Below the pieces are notes generated by a model. It had not been told where the DNA came from. It worked only from the letters and a program-made list of their open reading frames with translations, and ran no database searches. Position numbers and translations under genes: made by a program. Shown piece by piece: positions 8,803 through 16,200 of a stretch of 41,390 nt of DNA; positions within the stretch are counted from its first letter, which is position 1; every line of letters begins with the position of its first letter. The stretch comes from Candidatus Uhrbacteria bacterium. Lineage in GTDB: Bacteria > Patescibacteriota > Patescibacteriia > JACRJV01. The stretch spans positions 1-41,390 of the forward strand of contig JACRJV010000011.1 of NCBI GenBank assembly GCA_016215325.1. Direction: 5' to 3'.

Positions 8803-9387
8803 GTCGACCGGATACCTTGTGAGGGGTATCTATTGTTCACACATCCATCCGGGATGTTTGGCCGAGCGCTTGAAAGCGTTCGTCAAACAATGGGAATGGG
8901 GAAGTGAACAATGGGTCGACGTCATTGCGTCCTTGGGGAAAGAAGGTGGCGTGGTGCACAGTCCAAAACGAGAGATCAACGAAACAAGCAAGCAAGTAAG
9001 TGAGAGGTGGTGAAACAGGAGCGGAAGAGGAATGGGGTGCTTGTTGTTGGGTTGAATTCGTTTTGGGCTTTGCGTTGTGCTCGCGGGCACTGATTGATTC
9101 GAAGTTGAGATGAGTGACGGGCTCCCCTAAAAAAATTCGTGAGAGGGTGCGCTCAATAGCTCAAGATCAAATCAACAAACCACAGCCCCTTCTGGGGCCG
9201 TCCGCGTTGGGGCGGCGAGGATGAGATCGGATCGCGGGGAAATGTTTAAACTTTTGGGCTGCGGAACTCACGTCCTCCTGCGGGAGGAACACGATTGAAG
9301 CTCAACCATAATCGGCCTCAGCTTCAACCGTTCGCTCAAACAGTCCTCGCTATAAAAGTTTAAACATTTCCCCGCGACCTCGTTTTT
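8803..9387 (+). ncRNA. Candidate structured non-coding RNA, family unknown
   Basis: The 8735-9485 interval has no credible reading frame but many perfect complementary segments. A three-way junction with no more than one or two unpaired bases is formed by GTCGACC/GGTCGAC (8803-8809 with 8914-8920), GATACC/GGTATC (8811-8816 with 8825-8830) and ATTGTTCAC/GTGAACAAT (8832-8840 with 8904-8912). Within the last arm are CATCC/GGATG (8842-8856) and GAGCGCT-TGAA-AGCGTTC (8864-8881). Further along, CAAC plus AACAAGCA (8977-8990) pair with TGCTTGTTGTTG (9038-9049), GCCCC/GGGGC closes a four-base loop (9185-9198), and a 24-bp stem (9232-9255 with 9354-9377) encloses two more hairpins. A T-run follows at 9383-9387. 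The G-T pair inside the 8864-8881 stem would be a C-A mismatch on the other strand, which favours + strand transcription. I see no tmRNA, RNase P or SRP signature. Ends are approximate. Confidence 0.55.
9232..9377 (+). repeat. 24-bp perfect inverted repeat enclosing two hairpins
   Basis: The arms 9232-9255 (starting TCGCGGGGAAATG) and 9354-9377 (ending CATTTCCCCGCGA) are exact reverse complements over 24 bases. CGAGG at 9216-9220 can extend the stem with CCTCG at 9378-9382 across an 11-base bulge. The 98-base interior holds TCCTCC-TGCG-GGAGGA (9273-9288) and TTGAAGCT/AGCTTCAA (9295-9302 with 9320-9327). It is either the 3' domain of the candidate RNA or a small palindromic element of its own. 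Confidence 0.85.
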
Positions 9388-9485
9388 AGAGAGAGAAGAA
9401 AAATGAATGGTTTGATCACATCCTGATCGCCCCAACGGGGAGTCGGCAATTCAAGGTGCTCTGGAGAAGTGCCCAAGAACGGTAC

Positions 9486-9516
9486 AAAAAAAAGCCCGAC
9501 CTGTCAATGGCGGGCT
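9486..9516 (-). terminator. Rho-independent terminator of the beta-helix operon
   Basis: On the - strand AGCCCG/CGGGCT forms the stem (9511-9516 with 9493-9498) followed by eight T residues. It lies about 20 bases past the stop of the beta-helix gene. A partial copy of the stem arm, GCGGGCTCTTGGC, is repeated at 9524-9536. Confidence 0.85.
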
Positions 9517-9536
9517 CTTGGCTTGCGGGCTCTTGG

Positions 9537-10424
9537 CTAATATTCAAAATAGAAATCTTTTGTGTTGTTCAAAAAAGTATTTTCTTTACGAAGCCTCTCT
9601 TCCAATGTTGGATCGCTCGGTGGCACGAGGAGAGATATACCACTTCCACATTTCTCAATAGTATTACCGGTAATTTGTGGTGCCCCTCCGTTAATGGTGA
9701 GGCACGAGCGATTCGGGTTGGGTCCAAAATGATTATTTCGAATAATCGGTGAGCTGTTATGCATATCGATTGACTCATGGCCAGCATTGGAAATTGTATC
9801 GGAAAATATCTCTGCTCTATTGTTGTTGAGACAAATTCCACACTCCCCGATATTGCTCAATATACTATGGCTTATTTCAGTACTGTCACCCATGGGCGCC
9901 AAAATACGATAGTCGCTTATATCGGCATACGATACAATGCCGTTTTTGATTTCCAATCGGTTCCAATCATACCGTGTCGGGTTTTGGGAATCTGATCGAA
10001 GCGTAATTCTTTTGTCTTTGGTGCCCACAGCCCGCAATACCCCTCTAATTATTATCGAAATATGATTGGCTTCATCGCGGTACGGCTCATCGGGTTGCGC
10101 GCCACAGCGATCATTTTCCTTGGATATCATTCCCGTGAGTAAGTCGTAATTTTCAATTCCATCACAGGATTCTCGTCCAAATAGATTGTTGACATCTTTA
10201 TTGGCTGAAACAGTTACTATCGTTCCCGGAAGAATCGTTACAGTTACCCATGGCATTACCAAAATATCTCCCGTTACTCTTATGCGCCCGCTCCAAATTT
10301 GATTTCGTTTAAGGGTTCCAAACACGTCTCTATTTGATACTCGTTGAGGAATTGAGCTGTAGAAAAAAAATCCGCTGCCGCTAAGGCCAATCAACATGAT
10401 TAACATTAAAACTTTGTTCTTCAT
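9537..10424 (-). CDS. Secreted or membrane-anchored parallel beta-helix protein
   Basis: A 295-aa protein with an N-terminal hydrophobic segment (residues 4-24, KVLMLIMLIGLSGSGFFFY) that is either an uncleaved anchor or a signal peptide. The rest has the character of right-handed parallel beta-helix proteins: repeated short turns such as GIVSYADISDY, STEISHSILSNIGECGICLNNN, AEIFSDTISNAGHESIDMHNSSPIIRN and GGAPQITGNTIEKCGSGI, with regular Asn/Gly positions. Cysteine pairs (CGICLNN, CLTINGG, KCGSG) could form disulfides outside the cell. Such folds occur in polysaccharide-active and adhesin proteins, but no catalytic residues can be assigned. It sits downstream of cysH and the DUF2061 gene on the same strand and is followed by a strong terminator. 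Confidence 0.75.
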   Translation of the reverse strand: MKNKVLMLIMLIGLSGSGFFFYSSIPQRVSNRDVFGTLKRNQIWSGRIRVTGDILVMPWVTVTILPGTIVTVSANKDVNNLFGRESCDGIENYDLLTGMISKENDRCGAQPDEPYRDEANHISIIIRGVLRAVGTKDKRITLRSDSQNPTRYDWNRLEIKNGIVSYADISDYRILAPMGDSTEISHSILSNIGECGICLNNNRAEIFSDTISNAGHESIDMHNSSPIIRNNHFGPNPNRSCLTINGGAPQITGNTIEKCGSGISLLVPPSDPTLEERLRKENTFLNNTKDFYFEY

Positions 10425-10448
10425 AATTATTGATGCGTTTTATTTTGT

Positions 10449-10643
10449 TTACTCCGTATCTTTTTTTGCGGCGCGATACTTTACCCAAAAGGCGTGGACA
10501 ATGGTACGGATCGCATTGGATGCCCCCGTAACGCCCAAAGAAAATATCACTTTTCCGGTTGCAAAATACACCACGACAAAATCAATCGTCGAGGCAATAA
10601 GTCGCCATTCTAATGCGTGGAGGAATGCTCTTTTGAGAGTCAT
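10449..10643 (-). CDS. DUF2061 family small membrane protein
   Basis: A 64-aa protein when started at the ATG at 10643, which overlaps the cysH stop in an ATGA arrangement; a longer ORF from 10670 is possible but less economical. The sequence MTLKRAFLHALEWRLIASTI followed by a hydrophobic core with FATGKV and SLGVTGASNAIRT matches the DUF2061 pattern of an amphipathic KR-A-L-A-W-R start and two short membrane segments. DUF2061 proteins have often been noted beside sulfate assimilation genes, and here the gene is translationally coupled to an APS reductase, so a role in sulfur metabolism or transport is inferred. No biochemical function is established. Confidence 0.75.
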   Translation of the reverse strand: MTLKRAFLHALEWRLIASTIDFVVVYFATGKVIFSLGVTGASNAIRTIVHAFWVKYRAAKKDTE

Positions 10644-11275
10644 CGCAGTGGTTGGGTGTGGATGCCGCATTCACCGCACACCTTAGTTGTTCCTTTCCAT
10701 CGCCCTGCCCGCTCCGATTCGTTCTCGTCTTCTTCGGGGAACGAACAACGAGCGCACCCTAGGCTACGAAAGCCCTCGCTATACTTTGGATTCACGGGGA
10801 CATTGTTGACCGCGAGGTATCTCCAGACGTCGAGTTCTGTAAAATCAAGAATGGGGTTTACTTTTACCAGTCCATTTTTTTCTTCGATATATTGGAAATC
10901 CACTCGCGTGATCCCTTCTGTTTTGCGTACACCAGATATCCATGCGTCAAGTCCTTCTACTGCCTTCTTTGCAATTTCTATCTTCGGGGCACCACAACAT
11001 GACGCGACATCAGTCGATTCTTGGGTGAAGATATAGCGTTGGTAATTTTTGATGTTCCACTGCGCCACCATTCTCTTTTCAAAATCATAAGTTTCCTGGA
11101 ATTCCGTATCGGCTAACAGGGAAAATACCGGCACATCCACCGAAACGGATCGCACCAGATGGAGTAAGGTCATGGAATCTTTCCCGAACGAACACCCCAC
11201 AGTAATCTTGGGGTATTTTTCTAGTGACTCTTTGACTAACGCTTTTGCGTCAGCCACTTTTTCAACAAATGTCAT
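10640..11275 (-). CDS. cysH: Adenylylsulfate (APS) reductase, [4Fe-4S] type
   Basis: A 211-aa PP-loop protein of the PAPS/APS reductase family, which reduces APS or PAPS to sulfite using thioredoxin. The phosphate-binding loop SFGKDS is at residues 29-34. Cysteines C93-C94 and C174-x-x-C177, separated by 79 residues, are the [4Fe-4S] ligand pattern of APS-type reductases, and the C-terminal catalytic motif ECGIH (202-206, usually ECGLH) is present. I chose the ATG at 11275; an upstream in-frame ATG (11344) would add a tail that lacks homology. The partner genes for making APS (cysD, cysN or sat) and for sulfite reduction are not in the window. DUF2061 follows with a four-base overlap. Confidence 0.88.
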   Translation of the reverse strand: MTFVEKVADAKALVKESLEKYPKITVGCSFGKDSMTLLHLVRSVSVDVPVFSLLADTEFQETYDFEKRMVAQWNIKNYQRYIFTQESTDVASCCGAPKIEIAKKAVEGLDAWISGVRKTEGITRVDFQYIEEKNGLVKVNPILDFTELDVWRYLAVNNVPVNPKYSEGFRSLGCARCSFPEEDENESERAGRWKGTTKVCGECGIHTQPLR

Positions 11276-11375
11276 AGAGTAGAATGATAAGAGATTTCTT
11301 TTGTTCAAAACCTCGATACTACCACTCCGTTCTATTGGATGCAATGTTGGGGAGACAGTTGGACGAGGTAATAAA

Positions 11376-11403
11376 AATCACCCTAATGATCATCAGAGTG
11401 ATT
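11376..11403 (-). terminator. Terminator after tRNA-Leu
   Basis: A 28-base imperfect palindrome (AATCAC...GTGATT, two mismatches in 14 pairs) followed on the - strand by TTTTTATT. It lies between tRNA-Leu and cysH and would end tRNA transcripts; because it is only about 100 bases before cysH it could also act as an operator or leader element. Confidence 0.6.
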
Positions 11404-11425
11404 CTCAAACTTGCAATTTCCTACG

Positions 11426-11512
11426 TGGTGCGCGGGAGAGGACTTGAACCTCCAAGCCGTTTAAGGCACCAGCACCTCAAGCTGGCGAGTTTACCAATTT
11501 CTCCACCCGCGC
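11426..11512 (-). tRNA. tRNA-Leu (anticodon GAG), CCA encoded
   Basis: On the - strand: acceptor GCGCGGG/CCCGCGC, anticodon stem CCAGC/GCTGG around loop TTGAGGT, a long class II variable arm (TGCCTTAAACGGCT), T arm GGTTCAAGTCC, discriminator A, and CCA at 11426-11428. Confidence 0.95.
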
Positions 11513-11604
11513 ATGGTATTGGATTTTTCTAAAGCCGTTGGCCTATTATAGCTAATATTTTTTTTATTTTCAACAGATTAAGCGAATACCAAATAGATAA
11601 CACA

Positions 11605-11625
11605 GATGCCACAGTATGTGGCATC
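11605..11625 (-). terminator. Hairpin downstream of rplS
   Basis: A perfect nine-bp stem GATGCCACA/TGTGGCATC with a three-base loop. On the - strand it is followed by TGTGTTATCTATTT, a weak T tract, about ten bases after the rplS stop. On the + strand it is followed by TTGTTTTCTTC. Confidence 0.65.
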
Positions 11626-11635
11626 TTGTTTTCTT

Positions 11636-12034
11636 CTACTTTTTCACCTCTTTCAGGCGTCTGCCGCGAGGATTGCGGACGAAGCTCAATTTCGCTCGGC
11701 GCGTGCGATACGTTTTGACCACTTCGATATTGCTGATTTCGGGCAGATGAACAGGGAGGATTTTTTCCACCCACACGCCAAACGATTGCTTGCGTACGGT
11801 CATGGTTGCACCGGCGGTTGTGCCGCCACGGCGGCCAATCACCAACCCTTCAAAGATTTGTGTCCGTTCTTTTTCTTCGCCCTTGGCGTTGACTTCTTTG
11901 ATCCGTTGATGAACGCGAACCTGCATACCAGCTTTGATATTGGGCCAGCCCAAATCTGCGCCGGTCGCCGCTGCTGGCGTTGATACGGTCAGCGCTTCAG
12001 TATTGGTCGGTTCCATTTGTTGCTGGTCTGCCAT
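11636..12034 (-). CDS. rplS: 50S ribosomal protein L19
   Basis: A 132-aa L19, a large-subunit protein at the interface with the 30S subunit. The core from about residue 28 shows PNIKAGMQVRVHQRIKE, TQIFEGLVIGRRGG, TMTVRKQSFGVWVEKILPVH and the basic C-terminal RRAKLSFVRNPRGRRLKE. Standard L19 is about 115 aa; the extra length is a low-complexity N-terminal extension rich in Ala, Thr and Gln (QQQMEPTNTEALTVSTPAAA) ahead of the core, a feature seen in many CPR ribosomal proteins. The start ATG is at 12034. Its neighbour upstream on the same strand is gmk. Confidence 0.95.
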   Translation of the reverse strand: MADQQQMEPTNTEALTVSTPAAATGADLGWPNIKAGMQVRVHQRIKEVNAKGEEKERTQIFEGLVIGRRGGTTAGATMTVRKQSFGVWVEKILPVHLPEISNIEVVKTYRTRRAKLSFVRNPRGRRLKEVKK

Positions 12035-12088
12035 ACATGAGGGGTTTAAATTAACGTAGGAGTAGTATAGAGGAATTTGCCGCTATGG

Positions 12089-12685
12089 TCAAGCCGCGTC
12101 CGCCGGGTCCAAAGAGGATTCCGAAAGGATCTTGGCAACGATTGCGCGGACTTCTGCAATGAGTTGACGGAGTTTATTCGGTACATTCGTCACCACGTAA
12201 TCGTACGCCACCGATTCTCGTATCTCTCGGCGTGCTTCTGCCAGCCGAATACGCTGTTGCTCGGGGCTAAACTCCGGCACTCGCAGCCGGCGCCGAATAT
12301 CTTCGATTGATTGCGGTTTAATAAAGATAGTCCTCACGTGATGTGGGAATTGTTGTTTGACTATTTTCATGCCCTGGACTTCGATTTTGAGCAAGATGTT
12401 TTCCCCGGCATCAAGCGCTCGTTCCACTGGTTCGATAGGGGTCCCAAAATATGCCCCTCGGACGCGTGCCCACTCGAGTAACTTGCCCTCTTGGATCATG
12501 GACTGGAACACGGGTTCGCTTACAAAGTGGTGGTGAACGCCGGCAACTTCTTCTCGTCGTTTTGGACGCGTCGTATAGGTAGTAATATGGCGGAATGACA
12601 AAGCGGGGTCGGCATTGAGCGCATTGACCACGGTGTCTTTCCCGCACCGAGAAGGGGCCGATAAGATGATGATGTGACCGCTCAT
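12089..12685 (-). CDS. gmk: Guanylate kinase
   Basis: A 198-aa nucleotide kinase that phosphorylates GMP to GDP. It has an N-terminal P-loop region (ILSAPSRCGKDTVVNAL, residues 7-23), the GMP-binding stretch HITTYTTRPKRREEVAGVHH, LLEWARVRGAYFGTP, and KIEVQGMKIVKQQFP, all at family spacing; length is normal. The P-loop reads APSRCGKDT where most Gmk have GPSGVGKGT, so the first and second glycines are Ala and Arg; the catalytic Lys and Thr remain. It overlaps the upstream pseudouridine synthase gene by ATGA (12682-12685), so the two are translationally coupled. Confidence 0.9.
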   Translation of the reverse strand: MSGHIIILSAPSRCGKDTVVNALNADPALSFRHITTYTTRPKRREEVAGVHHHFVSEPVFQSMIQEGKLLEWARVRGAYFGTPIEPVERALDAGENILLKIEVQGMKIVKQQFPHHVRTIFIKPQSIEDIRRRLRVPEFSPEQQRIRLAEARREIRESVAYDYVVTNVPNKLRQLIAEVRAIVAKILSESSLDPADAA

Positions 12686-13443
12686 AAACGAGGTTCCCCG
12701 TGCTCGGTTCTAGGTTCTAGAGTGAGCGCCGTTATTTTATTATATTCAAGGTATTGTTGTAACTCTTCCGGCAGCTCGCTATGGAACTCCATATATTCTT
12801 TTTTCACCGGATGCTGGAATCCGAGCGTTATGGCATGCAGGAACAATCGCGGGGCGTCATCATTCCATCGTTTCGATCGGTAGAGGGGATCGCCCGCAAC
12901 CGGATGTCCGAGGGCAAAAAAATGGAGACGGACTTGATGGGTGCGACCCGTGAGGGTCCGAACCTTGACCAGAGTATAGCGTGTGCTGCGGCCCATCACA
13001 AGATAATCGGAGCGGGCTTCACGCCCAGATCCTGCGGGAACAGCGGCCATACGTGCCTTGTGCATGGATCGTTGGATGGACAGCGTGATGGATCCTTCAT
13101 CGCGCGGCAGCACACCATGAACTAAGACGACGTATTCCTTAGTGATGGAATGCTGCTGGAACTGATGTTTGAGGTCCTGGGCGACGTGGGGGTGTAGTGC
13201 GACCACAAGCAACCCCGAGGCGCTTGCGTCTAGACGATGAATAATTCCTACAAAAGATCGTCCGCTTTGAGTAAGGAAGTCGATCAACGTATCGGTTTCG
13301 CGTTTATGCGTGGGGTGCACTAACATCCCGCAGGGCTTTTCCAACACCAACAGCGAAGCGTCTTCAAAGACAATTCTTGGCATTTGTTTAGGCCAGCGGG
13401 ATGGTAGAGTGGCGGGTGTGGGTTGTGCGTTGTTTGGGCTCAT
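12682..13443 (-). CDS. RluA-family pseudouridine synthase
   Basis: A 253-aa RNA pseudouridine synthase of the RluA/RluC/RluD family. The catalytic motif is IIHRLDASASGLLVVAL, with the Asp of HRLD as nucleophile. KPCGMLVHPT, EYVVLVHGVL, TLVKVRTLTGRTHQVRLHF and LGHPVAGDPLY are further family blocks. There is no N-terminal S4 domain, so the length is shorter than RluD. The target uridine cannot be told. The last residues (LEPRTEHGEPRL) are encoded by a CTAGAACC word repeat at about 12700-12722 and look like a late extension. Its 5' end overlaps the CCA-adding enzyme gene by 56 bases, and its 3' end overlaps gmk by four. Confidence 0.88.
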   Translation of the reverse strand: MSPNNAQPTPATLPSRWPKQMPRIVFEDASLLVLEKPCGMLVHPTHKRETDTLIDFLTQSGRSFVGIIHRLDASASGLLVVALHPHVAQDLKHQFQQHSITKEYVVLVHGVLPRDEGSITLSIQRSMHKARMAAVPAGSGREARSDYLVMGRSTRYTLVKVRTLTGRTHQVRLHFFALGHPVAGDPLYRSKRWNDDAPRLFLHAITLGFQHPVKKEYMEFHSELPEELQQYLEYNKITALTLEPRTEHGEPRL

Positions 13444-15016
13444 GAGTTAGTACGTCACGAATAAATATGATAGCATCATTGCGGTTTGTGATGGCACCTT
13501 GGAGTTGTTGTTCGCGGGTCATCCGCAAGAGTCTACCGATTTTGGGCCCTGCCGTCAGATGGAATTCGTTCATGACATCGTCGCCACCGACCAGCGGTGC
13601 GGGCAGCCCGCGACGGCGCCAAGAACCGTTATCGGTAGAAAGTTTCAGTAACTCTTGTATGCGGCGTTTCATGCTGTGGAAATGGATCATCACCGGCTCC
13701 CCGCCGTCGGGGATTGTTGCCAGCGAATCCGCCAAAATAACTTGCAAGAGTGTGACGCCGGGAACGTGGGGGTTAAAAAAATATTTTTCAATCGTCGAGG
13801 ATCGCATCTGCTCGATGGCGCTGTTGAGCAGCAGTAAGTGTTTTGAAACGATCCAGGCAATAGAGTCGCCGGAGACGCGCTGTTCGCTCTCTTTGGGCAT
13901 GGAAGAGAGTTTTAATCGAGTACAGATTGTTGATGCCATCTGCGCTCCGACTTTATCATGCCCGTGGTATCGGTATCGATCGGTTCCATGCAGTTCGGGC
14001 GTGGTGAGCGTCGCTGGTTTGCCGATGTCATGGAATAGCGTTCCGAGAATCGTCTCCATCGTAACAGGGTCATCGGGGAATTCACGTTGAAATACATCAC
14101 TACTCAACTGTTGTAGTGCCAGTCGGGTGTGCGCCCAAACATCTCCCTCGCTGTGGTACTGTTGGGGGTGCGGGCATCCCTTCATGGCGAGTAGCTCCGG
14201 CATCAATGCGGTGATTGCGCCACTTTGATCAAATATGTCCAGCGCCAAAACCGGGTCCCACCAAAAGCTTTTGAGTAATTCTTTTGTAACGATTTCATAG
14301 GGAACTTTCCGGTCGGGCTCATCAGAGGGTGGCGTCGCCGATTCGTTCACATCATTAATATGAGTCATGCCCTGCTTGAGTGCCGCCCATGTCGTGGGTT
14401 CGACCGTGAGATGCAGCTGGCAAGTAAATCGCAGTGCCCTTAGTAGACGGGAGTAATCTTCTTGGAACCGTGTCGAAGGATCGCCCACGGTGCGCAAGAG
14501 TCGGTCGCGCAGATCAATAAATCCGCCGAATGGGTCAACGAGGCGCCCCTCGGAGAGTGGCCGCTGGGGGTGGATTTCGACCGCCATCGCATTAATCGTA
14601 AAGTCCCGGCGTTTGAGGTCTTCCTCAATGGGGAGGGCCGGGTCAGATTGCACATCGACTTCGCGATATCCGCCCGTCCCATACGCGTGATCCCGTCGTG
14701 GCAGTGCAATATCAATCGCTTCGACAGATCGAATGCCCGTCGGTAAGAATTTGAACACTCCGAATGTCTTGCCCACCAAGTCAACGCGGCCGATCATTGC
14801 GAGCGTGGACTCCAAGGATTTTCCATTAACGCCTTGGACGACAATATCAAAATCCTTTTTTTTGACGATCCCGAGGAGCGCATCGCGCACGGCACCGCCG
14901 ACTAAATACACGCGGGCATTGGGGAGACGCTCAAACAATATCGGCAGAAATTTAAGCATCCGATCTTTTTCCCAATATTTGAGGGCGGTACTCAAATTGT
15001 CGAGCATGGAGGACAT
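13388..15016 (-). CDS. cca: CCA tRNA nucleotidyltransferase / poly(A) polymerase family, with HD domain
   Basis: A 542-aa class II nucleotidyltransferase. The catalytic head shows VYLVGGAVRDALLG and DFDIVVQG (the metal-binding Asp-x-Asp), then EEDLKRRDFTINAMAVEI, the RNA-binding FQEDYSRLLRALRF, and a C-terminal HD phosphohydrolase domain with LFHDIGKPATLT. This is the usual layout of bacterial CCA-adding enzymes with an HD tail. It is needed here because tRNA-Val(TAC) and tRNA-Arg lack an encoded CCA. Poly(A) polymerase activity cannot be excluded from sequence. Two bases separate it from the upstream ddl stop. An alternative start three codons in (15007) is possible. Confidence 0.9.
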   Translation of the reverse strand: MSSMLDNLSTALKYWEKDRMLKFLPILFERLPNARVYLVGGAVRDALLGIVKKKDFDIVVQGVNGKSLESTLAMIGRVDLVGKTFGVFKFLPTGIRSVEAIDIALPRRDHAYGTGGYREVDVQSDPALPIEEDLKRRDFTINAMAVEIHPQRPLSEGRLVDPFGGFIDLRDRLLRTVGDPSTRFQEDYSRLLRALRFTCQLHLTVEPTTWAALKQGMTHINDVNESATPPSDEPDRKVPYEIVTKELLKSFWWDPVLALDIFDQSGAITALMPELLAMKGCPHPQQYHSEGDVWAHTRLALQQLSSDVFQREFPDDPVTMETILGTLFHDIGKPATLTTPELHGTDRYRYHGHDKVGAQMASTICTRLKLSSMPKESEQRVSGDSIAWIVSKHLLLLNSAIEQMRSSTIEKYFFNPHVPGVTLLQVILADSLATIPDGGEPVMIHFHSMKRRIQELLKLSTDNGSWRRRGLPAPLVGGDDVMNEFHLTAGPKIGRLLRMTREQQLQGAITNRNDAIIFIRDVLTHEPKQRTTHTRHSTIPLA

Positions 15017-15018
15017 AG

Positions 15019-16071
15019 TCAGACGAGCGGGCCGATTTTGTGGGCGTGGGCTTCGAGGCCCAAATCGATGATCTTGCTCACGAGATCCATCGGCGTCATT
15101 CCCACATGAGCCGCTTGCTGGATGATGCAGGTTGAAGGCGTTGCACCGGGGAGCGTATTGACCTCGTTAAAGATGAATTCGCCACCGCGAATAAAACCGT
15201 CAATACGAGCATAACCGCGAATCATCAGGGCGGTATATGCCTGCACCATTTGTTCTTGGAATGCTCGCGTTTGCCCGGGCGCGATGCGCGCCGGGGTGAT
15301 CATCTTGGCTCCTCCGGGCAAAAATTTATCCTCCAGGCTCAACACGGCATCGTGGAGTGATGGGGGGGTTTCGGTGAGTGGCATGCTCGTTGGATGGCTA
15401 TTGCCCATGATCGTTGTGGTGATTTCCGTGCCATCAATAAATTCGTCTACCATGCAGACAGGATCCCACTGGAGTGCATCTTCGATTGCCGAGGCGATTT
15501 GATCAGACTCATGGATTTTAGTCACTGCGGTTGAGCATCCTTCTGCGATCGGTTTGACGACCAGCGGGAACCCCATTGCAGCAATGCTCATGAGTGCCGC
15601 TTCACGGCTGGTTTCCCATTGATTACGCCGTACAAGAATGTATCGAGGCGTTTTAATGCCAGCTTCAGCGACAATGCGTCGAGTTATGTCCTTGTTCATC
15701 CCAATCGCCGACGTCATCACACCCGATCCGCTATAGGGGATGCCCAAGAGTTCTAACAGCCCCTGCATGCAGCCATCCTCACCATATTTTCCGTGCAGGC
15801 CATTGAGGATAAAATCAAATTGCCCCCGCAGATCTTCATAGGGGATCCGTTGTGCGGTCGCCTCGAGTTGCTGTTCGATATCCGTTGTTGTATTCATGAC
15901 AACGAGTTTTATTGGGATCTTCCAAATCTCGCGTGCCCCGGATAGGAACAGAGGCGTGGCAGTAAATCGGGATGGATCGACATTTTGGTAAAGATGGCGG
16001 CCAGACTCCAATGAAACCTCACGTTCGCTGGAGGCACCGCCAAAAATTATTCCAACCTTTAATTTTTCCAT
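15019..16071 (-). CDS. ddl: D-Ala-D-X ligase, Phe-type (candidate D-Ala-D-lactate ligase)
   Basis: A 350-aa ATP-grasp ligase of the D-alanine-D-alanine ligase family. Motifs include VGIIFGGASSEREVSLESG, GKYGEDGCMQGLLELLGIPY, PLVVKPIAEGCSTAV, ARIDGFIRGGEFIFNEVNTL and the Mg2+-binding E-V-N. In the omega loop the family motif E-x-K-Y is here EDKF: Phe at residue 250 (codon 15322-15324) occupies the place of E. coli DdlB Tyr216. Phe at this place is found in the D-Ala-D-Lac ligases of Leuconostoc and related lactic bacteria, and the Y216F change in DdlB gives depsipeptide activity. I therefore infer D-lactate as a likely second substrate; this is not shown. A second paralogue lies directly upstream. 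Start ATG at 16071. Confidence 0.88.
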   Translation of the reverse strand: MEKLKVGIIFGGASSEREVSLESGRHLYQNVDPSRFTATPLFLSGAREIWKIPIKLVVMNTTTDIEQQLEATAQRIPYEDLRGQFDFILNGLHGKYGEDGCMQGLLELLGIPYSGSGVMTSAIGMNKDITRRIVAEAGIKTPRYILVRRNQWETSREAALMSIAAMGFPLVVKPIAEGCSTAVTKIHESDQIASAIEDALQWDPVCMVDEFIDGTEITTTIMGNSHPTSMPLTETPPSLHDAVLSLEDKFLPGGAKMITPARIAPGQTRAFQEQMVQAYTALMIRGYARIDGFIRGGEFIFNEVNTLPGATPSTCIIQQAAHVGMTPMDLVSKIIDLGLEAHAHKIGPLV

Positions 16072-16084
16072 AGGGTACTAAATC

Positions 16085-16200
16085 TGAATCTCGAATATCG
16101 AAATTCGAAACAAATTCAAAATTCGAATAGCTAGAATCATTGGTTTTGGATTTTTTATTTCGAGATTGTTTCGGGTTTCGGGTTTCGGGTTTCGGGTTTA
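16085..16200. repeat. Word-repeat array between the two ddl genes
   Basis: Bases 16090-16137 hold overlapping TCGAATATCGAAATTCGAAA-type words, and 16163-16200 hold four copies of TTTCGGG. More than 20 bases of the first part recur in reverse complement at about 28850-28873 (sharing TTTCGAATTTCGATATTCGA). The TTTCGGG copies are translated as the C-terminus of the second ddl. Confidence 0.85.

Noticed and set aside
8756-9090. Two ~85-aa open frames, one on each strand, in the 8.75-9.1 kb gap
   Set aside because: Both have unnatural composition (runs of Pro/Ser/Leu or Lys/Glu), lack ribosome sites and overlap the exact base-paired helices; a structured RNA explains the region better.
8803-9387. 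Assignment of the structured region as tmRNA, RNase P RNA or SRP RNA
   Set aside because: No tRNA-like ends or ALAA-type tag for tmRNA, no GAGGAAAGTCC/ACAGAA pair for RNase P, and no SRP GGAA tetraloop domain with its conserved internal loops were found.
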